A DNA stretch of 64,000 nt. Origin: Oscarella lobularis (Eukaryota; Porifera; Homoscleromorpha; Homosclerophorida; Oscarellidae). The stretch's first letter is position 1, and each line of letters starts with the position of its first letter. The notes below the pieces were generated by a model. It was not told where the DNA came from and did no database searches. It was given only the letters and a program-made list of their open reading frames with translations. The DNA lies in contig NC_089175.1 of assembly GCF_947507565.1 (NCBI RefSeq), forward strand, positions 2,345,733 through 2,409,732, written 5' to 3'. A program made the position numbers and the translations under genes. This document shows positions 11,303 to 22,860 of this stretch, one piece after another.

Positions 11303-12380
11303 GGCTATTGATTTTTGGATGTAACCAGGGCAAAAAATGACTTTTTCTGACGACGGCGTTCTTCTAACAAAATTTGACAGAATGTATGACAATGTAAGAC
11401 CAGGAAATGGGATAAATAATTGTGAAATATCAATTAGAAAGCGAACATTGGATTTCTACTCCTAATTTCCATATTGTCATATGGGTTAGGATGGGCGAAC
11501 ATATAGAGATTTGAAGAGTGCGAGAGAAGTCGTTCGCGCTTTGCTCAAAGAGGGAGAGAAGAAATGAAATACATTTCAACACAAATTCAACACAACGTTA
11601 TTTATCTATTGATTTATTTTCTTATATAGCGTTTCATCGATTACGCACTCTTATCTCGCGTTGATATTCTAAATAAGGTTGAGAACACGTGGTTCGTCTC
11701 CTCGATTCTTCCAATAGAACGAGACAAAGAGAGAAGGGTCTAGGAACGAACTAATGAATCAATAAGTTCGAGAGAAGATGCGAAACGCTTTCGATTTTGA
11801 CTGGAAGTAAGTTTTCTATGTTAACACGCTGAACTGCGCTGTTTGGAAATAATAGACAATGAAAATGACAAAAGCAGATCTGTTTTGGAATTAATAAATA
11901 AATTAATAGGTAATGAAAAATAGTTATGTCTAGCTGATTATTCTTTTCTTACAGAGACGTTGTATTAATTATTTAAAGGCGGGAAATCATTCGTAAGTGT
12001 AAAACAAACGATGTAATAGTTTTAAATTCTTTTACATCCGGGTTTCCATAGATAACGCGCGCTTAATTATTCGTTCGGCGGCCAAAGAATCAGCTGAATT
12101 TCCATCTCATTTCATCGTGGTTTTCCACTTGATGAGTAAGTTTGCACGCGTTGTAACTGATGTCTGATTATTGACAGAAGATTGTCAGATAATCTTTTCG
12201 TCTTTTTGCGCTGTTTTTTGCGACGTGAAAAATTTGAATTCTTTTTGGCGGAAAGAGAATAAGTCAAAGAACAGTGGACGAAGCATTGGAGTGATTCTCT
12301 GGTCTTCTTCATCACGAAGAACGAAGAATTGGATGGTCACGTGACAAACACGAAATTTTAATTGGATCTCAAAAACACAA
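11303..12380. repeat. Array spacer joining K1 to K2
   Basis: Non-coding. It corresponds to the distal part of the spacer also seen at about 16118-17035 and 27953-28677. Shared blocks are TTTTCTGACGACGGCGTTCT, CAACACAACGTTATTTATCT, GAATCAATAAGTTCGAG and the K2 3' flank. The SLC30A9-derived segments present in other spacers are absent here, so this spacer has lost about 2 kb relative to the K2-K3 and K5-K6 spacers. Confidence 0.7.
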
Positions 12381-13739
12381 TTACAATTTCAAACATTCAA
12401 GTGAGTTCCAAGCACCCCTTCCCCCCACTACAACTAATTGATTGTCTTTTGTTTCACATGCACCATGGAGACATCGTCTCTCATTCATTGATGGCAATGG
12501 AAGCCAATCCCCGGATAATTCATCATACAATTCAACACAATTGCTCTTCCATTCTCCTCCTGTTGCGACAAGTTTTCCATTCAATGAGGACAATTGACAC
12601 AAGTACTCTGTAGTTGGATTGATATCAATCCACTTTTGTTCCTTCATCAAAAAACATTCAACTGAATTCCCCGCCCACAACCCTCCTCCAACAAACATTT
12701 TATCATCAATCACAGCCAATGAACACCAAGACCGTCCATTCTTCATTTTCTTTATTGGTTCCCATTCTCCCTTATTAATATCAAAACAATCAACTCGATC
12801 ACTCCCCCCTCCCACAAGATAAATGTTCCCATTGTGTCCAATTGCTGATCTGTCATCGAGTTGATATTCATGTGGTATTTCAGTTAATAATTCCAAATCT
12901 CTCGTTTCACTTTTCCATTCATAAATTCTCTTGCATTGTTCCCCAGTGAAACCGCCCCCCTCCATGACATATCCTTTCCCTTCACATTCAAAGACACTCC
13001 CTATGCGAAAACCCAGGTCATGCTTCTCTCCCTTCCACGCTCCCTCCTTCAACTGAAACATTCTATCCAACCAACCAACATGTATCATTCCATTGATTTC
13101 AGCCACACATCCAAATGGATAACACCAATCAATGGGCATGTTTGGTTCGAATTGTTTCCATTTGAGATGACCCCCATCCCATCGTCCAATCTAAAAATAT
13201 CCAATTCTCAATCCTATTTATATCAACCAAATAAAATAACCTTATTTCTCAATCCAATATTAGTCATTTCCGATTTCGCATTCTTCTTCTCGGATTCCGC
13301 TCGCTTTTTCTCCGATTCTGCAAGCTTCTTCGCGAATTCCGCAAGCTTGTTCTCCAGATCGTTCTTCCCTTCTTCTCCCGCCGCCGACGATCTTTTCTCT
13401 CTTCCTGAAAATGTCACAAAATGAATCCCAAATATCAGGTCATCGAAATCGCTCACCTAGCACTTTGACGACGTGTTCCTGTCCTTCGGTCTTTCGCACA
13501 ATCGTCACAAATTGATCGTAAGACGTCGGTCCCTTTCGCGGCAAAATTTCTTTGAGTAGCATGCGCGATTTCTCTTGCCTCGTCGAAATCGCGCGAAGAT
13601 GTTGATGTTCCTCGTCTGTAACGAGTTTTTCGCTGTAGAGACGATCGAAGAGGGAGTCGGGATCGAGAACTCGGACGAGATCGCTGAATATGGGTCGGAC
13701 AATCGACTCCCATCGTTCGTCGATCAATGCGGAAGACAT
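12381..13739 (-). CDS. K2: CARD-coiled coil-Kelch receptor-like protein
   Basis: Complete three-exon gene, 418 residues by my splice model. Exon 1 (13739-13457) encodes a CARD: LFDRLYSEKLVTDEEHQHLR, then RQEKSRMLLKEILPRKGPTS and QFVTIVRKTEGQEHVVKVL, the usual death-fold helix pattern. Exon 2 (13404-13241) encodes a charged coiled coil of about four heptads (AEFAKKL, AESEKKR, AESEKKN, AKSEMTN). Exon 3 (13190-12381) encodes the Kelch propeller, with GG doublets in YVMEGGG, IYLVGG, MFVGGG, LVATGG and LVVVGG. Junction phases agree (1, then 0). There is no signal peptide or membrane helix, so it should be cytoplasmic, where CARDs assemble signalling complexes. Loop residues after the GG doublets differ from every other copy (for example GGGSD, GGLWAGN, GGEWKS, GGRGAWN). 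The architecture fits an intracellular recognition receptor; the ligand is unknown. It is divergent from a dead SLC30A9 copy. Confidence 0.85.
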
Positions 13740-14050
13740 TTGGACAAGCTAAGAGCGGAGAGGCGATATATGACGGCTAGGGCGGCTGTGAGAACAATGC
13801 GGGGAATTCGGGGAGGTCGCATAATTATGTAAGGCGAGCTCGGTTCGGGGAAATCCCCACGAGAGTCCCTGGTAGCAAAAACAAGTGAAATCGCTTGAGA
13901 TTTGATTTGATTTTCGGTTTGGAGTGGAATTCACAATTCTTGACGTTCTGCATTAGCAAAATTATGCGATATGACGAGGGAAACGAAGGGAGAACGACAA
14001 TGAGATGGGAATCGTCACACGTGACGAATTGCAATTAGGAATTTGAATCG
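13740..14050. promoter_or_regulatory. Divergent intergenic region of a K copy and an SLC30A9 copy
   Basis: About 310 bases lie between the K2 start and the SLC30A9-derived first exon. Near the SLC30A9 side are CACACGTGACG, containing a CACGTG E-box, and TGACGTCA (a CRE-like palindrome) overlapping the ATG at about 14051. The same region recurs between K3/psiB, K4/psiC and K5/psiD, and in a more diverged form between K6 and the real SLC30A9. The promoter role is inferred from the head-to-head layout and from conservation among copies. Confidence 0.45.
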
Positions 14051-15775
14051 ATGACGTCAAAGCGGAGGAGGCTTTCCTATAACGCACGCTATAGTTACGA
14101 GCCGATCGCTCTCCTTCGTCAAAACGCGACGAATCATCGCCGTTTCTACAGCACAACAACAAAGAACGGTGAGCAAGCTCCACACATACGCGTATTCGCA
14201 TCGACTAGACTCAAATGGGGCGAAGAAAGAGCCTTAATTTAATCCTTTGGAATTCCCTTTCTTTCGTTGGAGACGAATCGTTATTTTTGCTTGGAAGTCT
14301 CGTTTTAGGTCTTTGCTCGTGTGGGGAAGTCAAGAGGCTCTCGATAGGGAATTGGAAGAAGACGAAAGGAGACGAAAACATGATGTTTTTAGGCGATAAT
14401 CTTATTTATTTATTTATTTATTTATTCATTTATTTATTTCAGAAGTGAGTGCACTTATTGGACATCTGAAAAAATCGGTCAAAGATCAGTCGAAAAAAGT
14501 TCATCTCGAGGCACGTACACGAAATCTTCTGTTATAATTCAATATATTATACTCGTTGTTATTTCTCAGGTGTTTGGCCACGAGAAATAGGGACTTTCAT
14601 TTTGTTACTGGTTCAGCAAAAATCGTCACATATGCAATACGAAGGTTAATTAATTAATTAATAAAAAAAATCATCTTTACATTTATTTCTCTTTTCTCAG
14701 CAATGCAGCTGTAACAATGTTCAAATTGACCGCTTGGTTATATAGCAGTTCATCGAGCATGCTTCCTGAAGCCATACACTCATTCATCCATACGCTAAAT
14801 CAGGTAGAGGACACTTGCTTCGCTCCTAGACTCTTTTGAAGGGCCCTAGATAAAATCATTTATATACATAATACACGTGTTTTCACTCTAGGGTCTCCTT
14901 GCTATTGGGAATAGCAAACTCAATAGGAAAACCCGACCCAGATCATCCGTAAGCGCGCGTTTAGAGAATCCAGTTGCCTCTCTATTTCTTCTCCTTTAGC
15001 TCTGGATTCTCTCGAGTTGAGTACGTCTAGGCGTTGGTGAGTGGCGTGGGAATCTTCTTCCTTGGAGCCGATGCAATCAATCCACGGACTCTGGCATCGT
15101 CCTCATCTCGAATCCCTTCAACTGGTACCCCGACCCCGTAGCACAGGGGAAAATCTCCCTATTTAATTTGACGTGTCGTTTCTTAGGCTCTGGTTCTATT
15201 AGGCGGATCAGCTATTGTTGAAATCGATACGGTTATTTATTCGTCTTTTCTCTGGGGGTCTAAACAAGGTACACTTCTCCGCCCGGCGATCGTGCACGTG
15301 AGAGCGAGCGCTCATAGGCGCCGGCCTGCATGACTTTTCGAGAATACGTGTAGAATTGTATTTATTGTAATCGCGTCCATGGGAAATCGTTTTGCACTAT
15401 TCGTGCGATTTGGTCGCGATCCTTGTGCCGTCGCCGTTCTTTTGGAAGACAGTGCCGCCCGCCCGTCGTTGGGGTAGCGATCGCCGGTCTCTGTCTCTCC
15501 CTCGCGACGTATCAAGGACATATTGTTTATGACTCGATCGACTCGATTTGTATAGGAAGTAAGGGGGATTTTGTATCCATGGTCTTTGTGAGAGCATTGA
15601 GTGGGTTCGAGGCTTACTTGGGTGCGTTGCCGCGTTTCTTATTCGAAGAAATATGGATTTTCTCGTGGGAAGGTTGGCTTGCACGCGTTGCTACATATTC
15701 TCAATTAATTCCTCGACTTTCTATAAGAAAAATTTATTCGGCAAAGCTTCGTCGTATAAATAAACGGAAAATTGG
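14051..15775 (+). pseudogene. SLC30A9 copy psiA (near full length, decayed)
   Basis: Exons align in order with the intact SLC30A9 gene at 38551-41095: first exon 14051-14168, the WGSQEA-type segment near 14316, GHLKKSVKDQSKK near 14459, and the transmembrane exon FKLTAWLYSSSSSMLPEAIH near 14720, then downstream exons to 15775. Several disabling changes are visible. The exon VFGHEK has become a stop (gagaaatag). The conserved TM2 metal-binding aspartate in HSFVD is HSFIH. Five extra bases in gccgcccgcccgtcgttg break the frame. The intron acceptor before LLGCVAAF reads TTCGAG followed by GC in place of TCCTAG. The last two exons of the parent gene are missing. Translation into a transporter is not credible. 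Confidence 0.85.
14399..14441. repeat. (ATTT)n microsatellite in an SLC30A9-derived intron
   Basis: A run of TTTA/ATTT units precedes the acceptor of the exon encoding SALIGHLKK. Equivalent tracts of different length occur at about 19097-19130, 22828-22865 and 26233-26273, and a short one at about 39270-39290 in the intact gene. These make useful markers of copy divergence. Confidence 0.8.
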
Positions 15776-17035
15776 TACATAAGACTATTAGCTACTAAAT
15801 TGTTATATATATTTTTGGTGTTAGGAAAAGCAAAGGCAAACTGCAATAGGGCGTCGTTTTATGAAGAAGAGATGATGATGGCGAGAAAATTTCGGCTTTT
15901 CTGCTCAAGTAAAGAAAATCAGCGATGTAGAAACGAGATTAGTATTGATTTTATTAATTAATATTGATTTTTGAGTCAGATTGTCGTGTGATCGTGTGAG
16001 AATGAGGGAAGAGTGAAGAAGGCGAGAGTATGCTTGGATCTTTCTCCAATAGTTCCACGATCAATCTGCAGAGTCAATAAACGAAAAGTGGTAATGAAAT
16101 CATTACGTTTCAAATGGCTATTGATTTTTGGATGTAACCTGGGCAAAAAAATGACTTTTTCTGACGACGGCGTTCTTCTAACAAAATTTGACAGAATGTA
16201 TGACAATGTAAGACCAGGAAATGAAATACATTTCAACACAAATTTGACACAACGTTATTTATCTATTAATTTATTTTCTTATATAGCGTTTCATCGATTA
16301 TGCACTCTTATCTCGCGTTTATATTCTAAATGAGGTTGAGAACACGTGGCTCGTCTCCTCGATTCTTCCAATAGAACGAGACAAAGCGAGAAGGGTCTAG
16401 GAACGAACTAATGAATCAATAAGTTCGAGAGAAGATGCGAAACGCTTTCGATTTTGACTGGAAGTAAGTTTTCTATGTTAACACGCTGAACATCGCTGTT
16501 TGGAAATAATAGACAATGAAAATGACAAAAGCAGATCTGTTTTGGAATTAATAAATAAATTAATAGGTAATGAAAAATAGTTATGTCTAGCTGATTATTC
16601 TTTTCGTACAGAGACGTTGTATTAATTATTTAAAGGCGGGAAATCATTCGTAAGTGTAAAACAAACGATGTAATGGTTTTAAATTCTGATACATCCGGGT
16701 TTTCATAGATAACGCGCGCTTAATTATTCGTTCGGCGGCCAAAGAATCAGCTGAATTTCCATCTCATTTCATCGTGGTTTTGCACTTGATGAGTAAGTTT
16801 GCACGCGTTGTAACTGATGTCTGATTATTCACGAAGATTGTCAGATAATCTTTTCGTCTTTTGCGCTGTTTTTTGCGACGTGAAAAATTTGAATTCTTTT
16901 TGGCGGAAAGAGAATAAGTCAAAGAACAGTGGCCGAAGCATTGGAGTGATTCTCTGGTCTTCTTCATCACGAAGAACGAAGAATTGGATGGTCACGTGAC
17001 AAACACGAAATTTTAATTGGATCTCAAAAGCACAA
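15776..17035. repeat. Array spacer between psiA and K3
   Basis: No gene. It is highly similar to 27611-28677 and contains GGCAAACTGCAATAGGGCG, GTCGTGTGATCGTGTGAG, GGCTATTGATTTTTGGATG and the K 3' flank. Relative to 27611-28677 it lacks about 150 bases after GACCAGGAAATG (near 16222), joining directly to AAATACATTTCAACACAAA. Confidence 0.7.
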
Positions 17036-18469
17036 TTACAATTTCAAACATTCAAGTGAGTTCTTTGCACCCTCTCCCCCCACTACAACTAATTGATTGT
17101 CTTTTGTTTCACATGCACCATGGTAACATCGTCCCTCATTCATTGATGGCAATGGAAGCCAATCCCCGGATAATTCATCATACAATTCAACACAATTGCT
17201 CTTCCAATCTCTTCCTCCTGTTGCGACAAGTTTTCCATTCAATGAGGAAAATTGACACCCGTACTTTGTAGTTGGATTGATATCAATCCACTTTTGTTCC
17301 TTCATCAAAAAACATTCAACTGAATTCCCCGCCCCTTCCCCTCCGCCAACAAACATTTTATCATCAATCACAGCCAATGAACACCAATACCGTTCATTCT
17401 TCATTTTCTTTATTGGTTCCCATTCTCCCTTATTAATATCAAAACAATCAACTCGATCACTCCGTGGATACCCTCCCACAAGATAAATGTTCCCATTGTG
17501 TCCAATTGCTGATCTGTCATTGAGTTGATATTCATGTGGTATTTCAGTTAATAATTCCAAATCTCTCGTTTCACTTTTCCATTCATAAATTCTCTTGCAT
17601 TGGGCCCCAATGACCCCGCCCCCCTCCATGACATATCCTTTCCCTTCACATTCAAAGACACTCCCTATGCGAAAACCCAGGTCATGCTTCTCTCCCTTCC
17701 ACGCTCCCTCCTTCAACTGAAACATTCTATCCAACCAACCAACATGTATCATTCCATTGATTTCAGCCACACATCCAAATGGCCAACACCAATCAATGGG
17801 CATGTTTGATTCGAATTGTTTCCATTTGAGATGACCCCCATCCCATCGTCCAATCTAAAAATATCCAATTCTCAATTCTATTTATATCAACCAAATAAAA
17901 TAACCTTATTTCTCAATCCAATATTAGTCATTTCCGATTTCGCATTCTTCTTCTCCGATTCGGAAAGCTTCTTTTCGGATTCCGTTCGCTTCATCTCGGA
18001 CTCCGCTCGCTTTTTCTCTGATTCCTCATGCTTTTTCTCCCATTCAGTACGCTTCTTTTCTGATTCAGCTAGCTTTTTCTCCAGTTCGTTCTTCCTTTCT
18101 TCTCCCGCCGCCGATGATCTTTTCTCTCCTTCTGAAAATTTCACAAAATCGATCACGAAAATCACATCATTGAAATCGCTCACCTACAAGTACTTTGACG
18201 ACGTGTTTCTGTCCTTGGGTCTCTCGCACTATCGTCACAAATTGATCGTAAGACGTCTCTCCCTTTCGCGGCAAAATATCGCTGAGTAGCAAGCGAGATT
18301 TCTCTTCTCTCGACGACATCAAGCGAAGACGGTGATATTCCTCTTTGGTGACGAGTTCGTCGCTGTAGAGACGATCGAGGAAGGAGTCGGGATCGAGAAC
18401 GGGGACGAGATCACTGAAGAGAGGTCGGACAATCGACTCCCATCGTTTGTCGATCAATGAAGACATCAT
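17036..18469 (-). CDS. K3: CARD-coiled coil-Kelch receptor-like protein, longest coiled coil
   Basis: Complete three-exon gene. The start is one of two adjacent ATGs (18467-18469 or 18464-18466), giving MMSSLIDKRWESIVRPLF. The CARD belongs to a second subtype shared with K4 (SFLDRLYSDELVTKEEYHRL and SREEKSRLLLSDILPRKGET). One extra codon precedes the first donor (KVLV) but the frame is kept. The coiled-coil exon has seven or more 7-residue units (AESEKKR, TEWEKKH, EESEKKR, AESEMKR, TESEKKL, SESEKKN, AKSEMTN), more than any other copy. The Kelch exon keeps the common framework but has its own loops: GGVIGAQ, GGYPRSDR, NERYWC, GGEGAGN, TKYGCQF, GGRDWKS, GRCYHG and GGEGAKN. Cytoplasmic, with signalling through CARD inferred. 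A truncated SLC30A9 copy lies head-to-head upstream. Confidence 0.85.
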
Positions 18470-18765
18470 TTTGGACAAGAGAGAGCGGAGACGGAACAAC
18501 GGCTAGGGCGGCTGTGAGAACAATGAGGGGAAATCGGGGAGGGACGAATACTTATGTAAGGTGAGCACGCGGTTCGGGGAAATCCCCACGAGAGTCCCTG
18601 GTAGCAAAAACAAGTGAAATCGCTTGAGATTTGATTTGATTTTCGGTTTGGAGTGGAATTCACAATTATTGACGTTCTGCATTAGCAAAATTATGCGATA
18701 TACCGAGGGAAACGAAGGGAGAAGGATCGTCACACGTGACGAATTGCAATTAGGAATTTGAATCG

Positions 18766-19318
18766 ATGACGTCAAAGCGGAGGAGGCTTTCCTATAACGC
18801 ACGCTATGATTACGAGCCGATCGCTCTCCTTCGTCGAAACGCGACGCATCATCGCCGTTTCTACAGCAAAACAGCAAAGAACGGTGAGCAAGCGCCACAC
18901 ATACGCGAATTCGCATCGACTAGACTCAAAGGGGCGACGAAAGAGCCTCATGGAGACGAATCGTTATTTTTGCTTGGAAGTCTCGTTTTAGGTCTTTGCT
19001 CGTCTGGGGAAGTCAAGAGGCTCTCATTGGAGAAGTGGAAATTGGATATGAAAGAAGACGAAAGGAGACGAAAGCGTAATGTTTTTAGACGATCATCTTA
19101 TTTATTTGTTTATTTATTTATTTATTTAATAATTTCAGAATTGAGCGCAGTAATTGGACATCTGAAAAATCGGTCAAAGATCAGTCGAAAAAAGAAGTTC
19201 ATCTCGAGGCACGTACATGATATATTTTCCTTTAATTCAATATATTATACTCGTTGTTATTTCTTAGGTTTTTGGCAAAGAGAGACTTTCATTTTTTACT
19301 AGTCGAGCTAAAAATCGC
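18766..19318 (+). pseudogene. SLC30A9 copy psiB (5' exons only)
   Basis: First-exon homology (18766-18884) is followed by the WGSQEA-region exon, the (ATTT)n intron, the SAVIGHLKN exon and the start of the VFGHEK exon. The similarity ends at about 19318 (aaaatcgccacat), where it switches to GCNA sequence (acctggttaatta). All transmembrane exons are absent, so it cannot encode a transporter. The join shares only a few bases (ACAT or ATA), consistent with illegitimate recombination. Confidence 0.85.
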
Positions 19319-19324
19319 CACATA

Positions 19325-20034
19325 CCTGGTTAATTAAAAACACGACAAAAGACATAGTTTATTATTATTGGTATTTATCTTTTAGGAAGAACAACGAACG
19401 CAGTGCTACAATCACTCTGTCAACTAAAATTATTGACAGCTATGGTAATTATTGATTCAATAAACTTGCAATTCTAATTTTTCCCCCTCTCTTTCTTAGA
19501 ACGTCTTAGGGACACGCTTATCCACGAGCTTTGCCGCGCTGCCACATGGATTATAGACGAAGATTGACACGCTCATCATGGTCCTGCGTGGAAGAAATGG
19601 TATGTACCTTAATTAAAGTATTAGTCAATTAATTATTAGTATTATAAACAAAACGTATACGTACGTCTGTCAGAATTCCAACTGTAAGGATTTGACTCTG
19701 TCTCTAACATTATTGAATTATTAATTTTTTTATATAGAGAGAGAAAGTCGTCATTCAAAGTCAATTAATTTGGATCGTGCGCGTTGTCCCGTTTGCACGA
19801 GGTAAGTCATTATTATTAGTTAGATATTTTTCAATGTAATGTTGTCTTTTGAAGTCGACTTCAGTTGATGAACAAGAGTGGGCATTCATCCGCGGCTCGA
19901 AGCAATCCTTATGCCGATTTTGCGAAACAGAATTTTTCCCGAGTCCAGCGCGAAAATTCTCATTTGGAATTTCATGAAATTTCAAAATTGTCACCAGTCA
20001 ATATCGCACGCCGGCAAAATTCTAAAACATTTAT
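19325..20034 (+). pseudogene. GCNA 3' fragment 1 (dead SprT domain and tail)
   Basis: Starts at ACCTGGTTAATTAAAAACAC, matching GCNA near 8538, and runs through the SprT, zinc-ribbon and HMG-like tail exons to the end of the gene. It then continues without a break into the K 3' spacer, just as at the real GCNA. Inactivating changes: the protease motif HELCH is HELCR (19523-19537, third ligand lost). A few codons later CGA is TGA (stop within IIDED). Part of the zinc-ribbon exon is deleted (about 19640-19690), and the C-terminal exon is frameshifted at SKLSPVN. This shows that the duplicated unit once spanned GCNA and a Kelch gene. Confidence 0.88.
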
Positions 20035-20876
20035 TTCTCACTTTAAAACGGTCTGTTAGCTAAGAATAAATTTTTAATTAAGGACTCGTTTCGATACAAG
20101 GAGAGAAGGGTCTACGAACTAATGAATCAATAAGTTTAGTTCTTACTCGAGGGTGTTCAGGAAACTCCGTGACGTCATTGGCAAAGGTCTAGTCGATCGT
20201 TTTTTTGTCGGAACAGGGGCAAACGTATACAAATGTGAAGAGAGTGAATGCAAGAAGTCGTTTTTCTCTAAGTTTGAGTGAAACGCTTTTGATTTAGACT
20301 GGAAGTGAGTTTTCTATGTTAACACGCAGAACTGCGCTGTTTGGAAATACTGGGCAACGAAAATGCCAAAAGCAGATCTGTTTTGAAACTAATAAATAAA
20401 TTAATAGGTAATGAAAAATAGTTATATCTAGCTGATCATTCCTTTCTTACAGAGACGTTGTATTATTTAATTAAAGGCCGGAAATCATTCGTAAGTGTAA
20501 AACAAATGATGTAATGGTTTTGAATTCTGATACATCCGGGTTTTCATAGATAACGCGCGTTTAATTATTCGTTCGGCGGCCAAAGAATCAGCTGAATTTC
20601 CATCTCAATTCATCGTCGTTTTACACTTGATGAGTAAGTTTGCATGCGTCGTAACTGATGTCTGATTATTCACAAATATTGTCAGATAATCTTTTCGTCT
20701 TTGGCGCTGTTTTTTGCGACGTGAAAAATTTGAATTCTTTTTGGCGAAAAGAGAATAAGTCAAAGAACAGTGGCCGAAGCATTGGAGTGATTCTCTGGTC
20801 TTCTTCATCACGAAGAACGAAGAATTGGATGGTCACGTGACAAACACGAAATTTTAATTGGATCTCAAAAGCACAA
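20035..20876. repeat. Array spacer, GCNA fragment 1 to K4
   Basis: Non-coding and collinear with 9350-10189 downstream of the real GCNA. It shares TTAGCTAAGAATAAATTT, AACTCCGTGACGTCATTGGC, AGCAGATCTGTTTTG and GGATGGTCACGTGACAAAC. The spacer before K1 and this one form the GCNA-type class. The spacers before K2, K3 and K6 are the SLC30A9-type class. Confidence 0.7.
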
Positions 20877-22182
20877 TTACAATTTCAAACATTCAAGTGA
20901 GTTCTTTGCACCCACTCCCCCCACTACAACTAATTGATTGTCTTTTGTTTCACATGCACCATTGAGACGTCGTCCCTCATTCATTGATGGCAATGGAAGC
21001 CAATCCCCGGATAATTCATCATACAATTCAACACAATTGCTCTTCCATCTTCCTCCTGTTGCGACAAGTTTTCCATTCAATGAGGACAATTGACAGAATT
21101 CCTTTGTAGTTGGATTGATATCAATCCACTTTTGTTCCTTCATCAAAAAACATTCAACTGAATTCCCCGCCCCGAACCCTCCTCCAACAAACATTTTATC
21201 ATCAATCACAGCCAATGAACACCAAGACCGTCCATTCTTCATTTTCTTTATTGGTTCCCATTCTCCCTTATTAATATCAAAACAATCAACTCGATCACTC
21301 CTCCTCCCTCCCACAAGATAAATGTTCCCATTGTGTCCAATTGCTGATCTGTCATCGAGTTGATATTCATGTGGTATTTCAGTTAATAATTCCAAATCTC
21401 TCGTTTCACTTTTCCATTCATAAATTCTCTTGCATTTTCCCTGAAAGAGACCGCCCCCCTCCATGACATATCCTTTCCCTTCACATTCAAAGACACTCCC
21501 TATGAGAAAACCCAGGTCATGCTTCTCTCCCTTCCACGCTCCCTCCTTCAACTGAAACATTCTATCCAACCAACCAACATGTATCATTCCATTGATTTCA
21601 GCCACACATCCAAATGGATAACACCAATCAATGGGCATGTTTGGTTCGAATTGTTTCCATTTGAGATGACCCCCATCCCATCGTCCAATCTAAAAATATC
21701 CAATTCTCAATCCTATTTATATCAACTAAATAAAATAACCTTATTTCTCAATCCAATATTAGTCAATTCCGATTCAACAAGCTTCCTCTTTAATTGTTTC
21801 TTCTCCACTTCTCCCGCCGACGATTTTCTCTCTCCTCCTGAGAATTTCATATACTGTAATCAATTGCGAAAATCACGTCATTGTTCCACATTCGCTCACC
21901 TAGAACTTTGACGACGTGTTTCTGTCCTTGGGTCTCTCGCACAATCGTCACAAATTGATCGTAAGACGTCTCTCCCTTTCGCGGCAAAATATCGCTGAGT
22001 AGCAAGCGAGATTTCTCTTCTCTCGACGGCATCGAGCGAAGACGGTGATATTCCTCTTTTGTGACGAGTTCGTCGCTGTAGAGACGATCGAGGAAGGAGT
22101 CGGGATCGAGAACGGGGACGAGATCACTGAATAGAGGTCGGACAATCGACTCCCATCGTTTGTCGATCAATGAAGACATCAT
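20877..22182 (-). CDS. K4: CARD-coiled coil-Kelch receptor-like protein, shortened coiled coil
   Basis: Three-exon gene with the start at 22180-22182 (or the adjacent second ATG). The CARD is nearly identical to that of K3. The linker exon keeps the reading frame but has lost the heptad repeats: after RKSSAGEVEKKQLKRKLVE it goes straight to SELTNIGLRNK, leaving little coiled coil. The Kelch exon is open, with private loops: GGLFQGKC, GGRRSDR, NGRSWC, GGFGAGN, TKEFCQL, GGRWKS, GRRLNG and GGVGAKN. The catalogue of framework residues is otherwise the same as in K2 and K3. It may signal differently if coiled-coil oligomerisation matters. Confidence 0.82.
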
Positions 22183-22482
22183 TTTGGACAACAGAGAGCG
22201 GAGACGGAACGACGGCTAGGGCGGCTGTGAGAACAATGAGGGGAAGTCGGGGAGGTCGCATAATTATGTAAGGTGAGCACTCGGTTCGGGGAAATCCCCA
22301 CGAGAGTCCCTGGTAGCAAAAACAAGTGAAATCGCTTCAGATTTTATTTTATTTTCGGTTTGGAGTGGAATTCACAATTCTTGACGTTCTGCATTAGCAA
22401 AATTATGCGATATGACGAAGGGAGAACGACAATGAGATGGGGATCGTCACACGTGACGAATTGCAATTAGGAATTTGAATCG

Positions 22483-22829
22483 ATGACGTCAAAGCGGAGG
22501 AGGCCTATAACGCACGCTATGATTACGAGCCGATCGCTCTCCTTCGTCAAAACGCGACACATCATCGCCGTTTCTACAGCACAACAACAAAGAACGGTGA
22601 GCAAGCTCCACGCGAATTCGCATCGACTAGGCTCAAAGGGGCGACGAAAGAGCCTCATTTTCTTTCTTTGGAATATTCCCTTCCTTTTGTATCGGTTTGT
22701 TGGAGACGAATCGTTATTTTTGCTTGGAAGTCTCGTTTTAGGTCTTTGCTCGTCTGGGGAAGTCTAGAGGCTCTCGATAGGGGAAGAAAACGAAAGAAGA
22801 CGAAAACGTGACGCTTTTAGACGATAATC

Positions 22830-22860
<31 letters not shown>

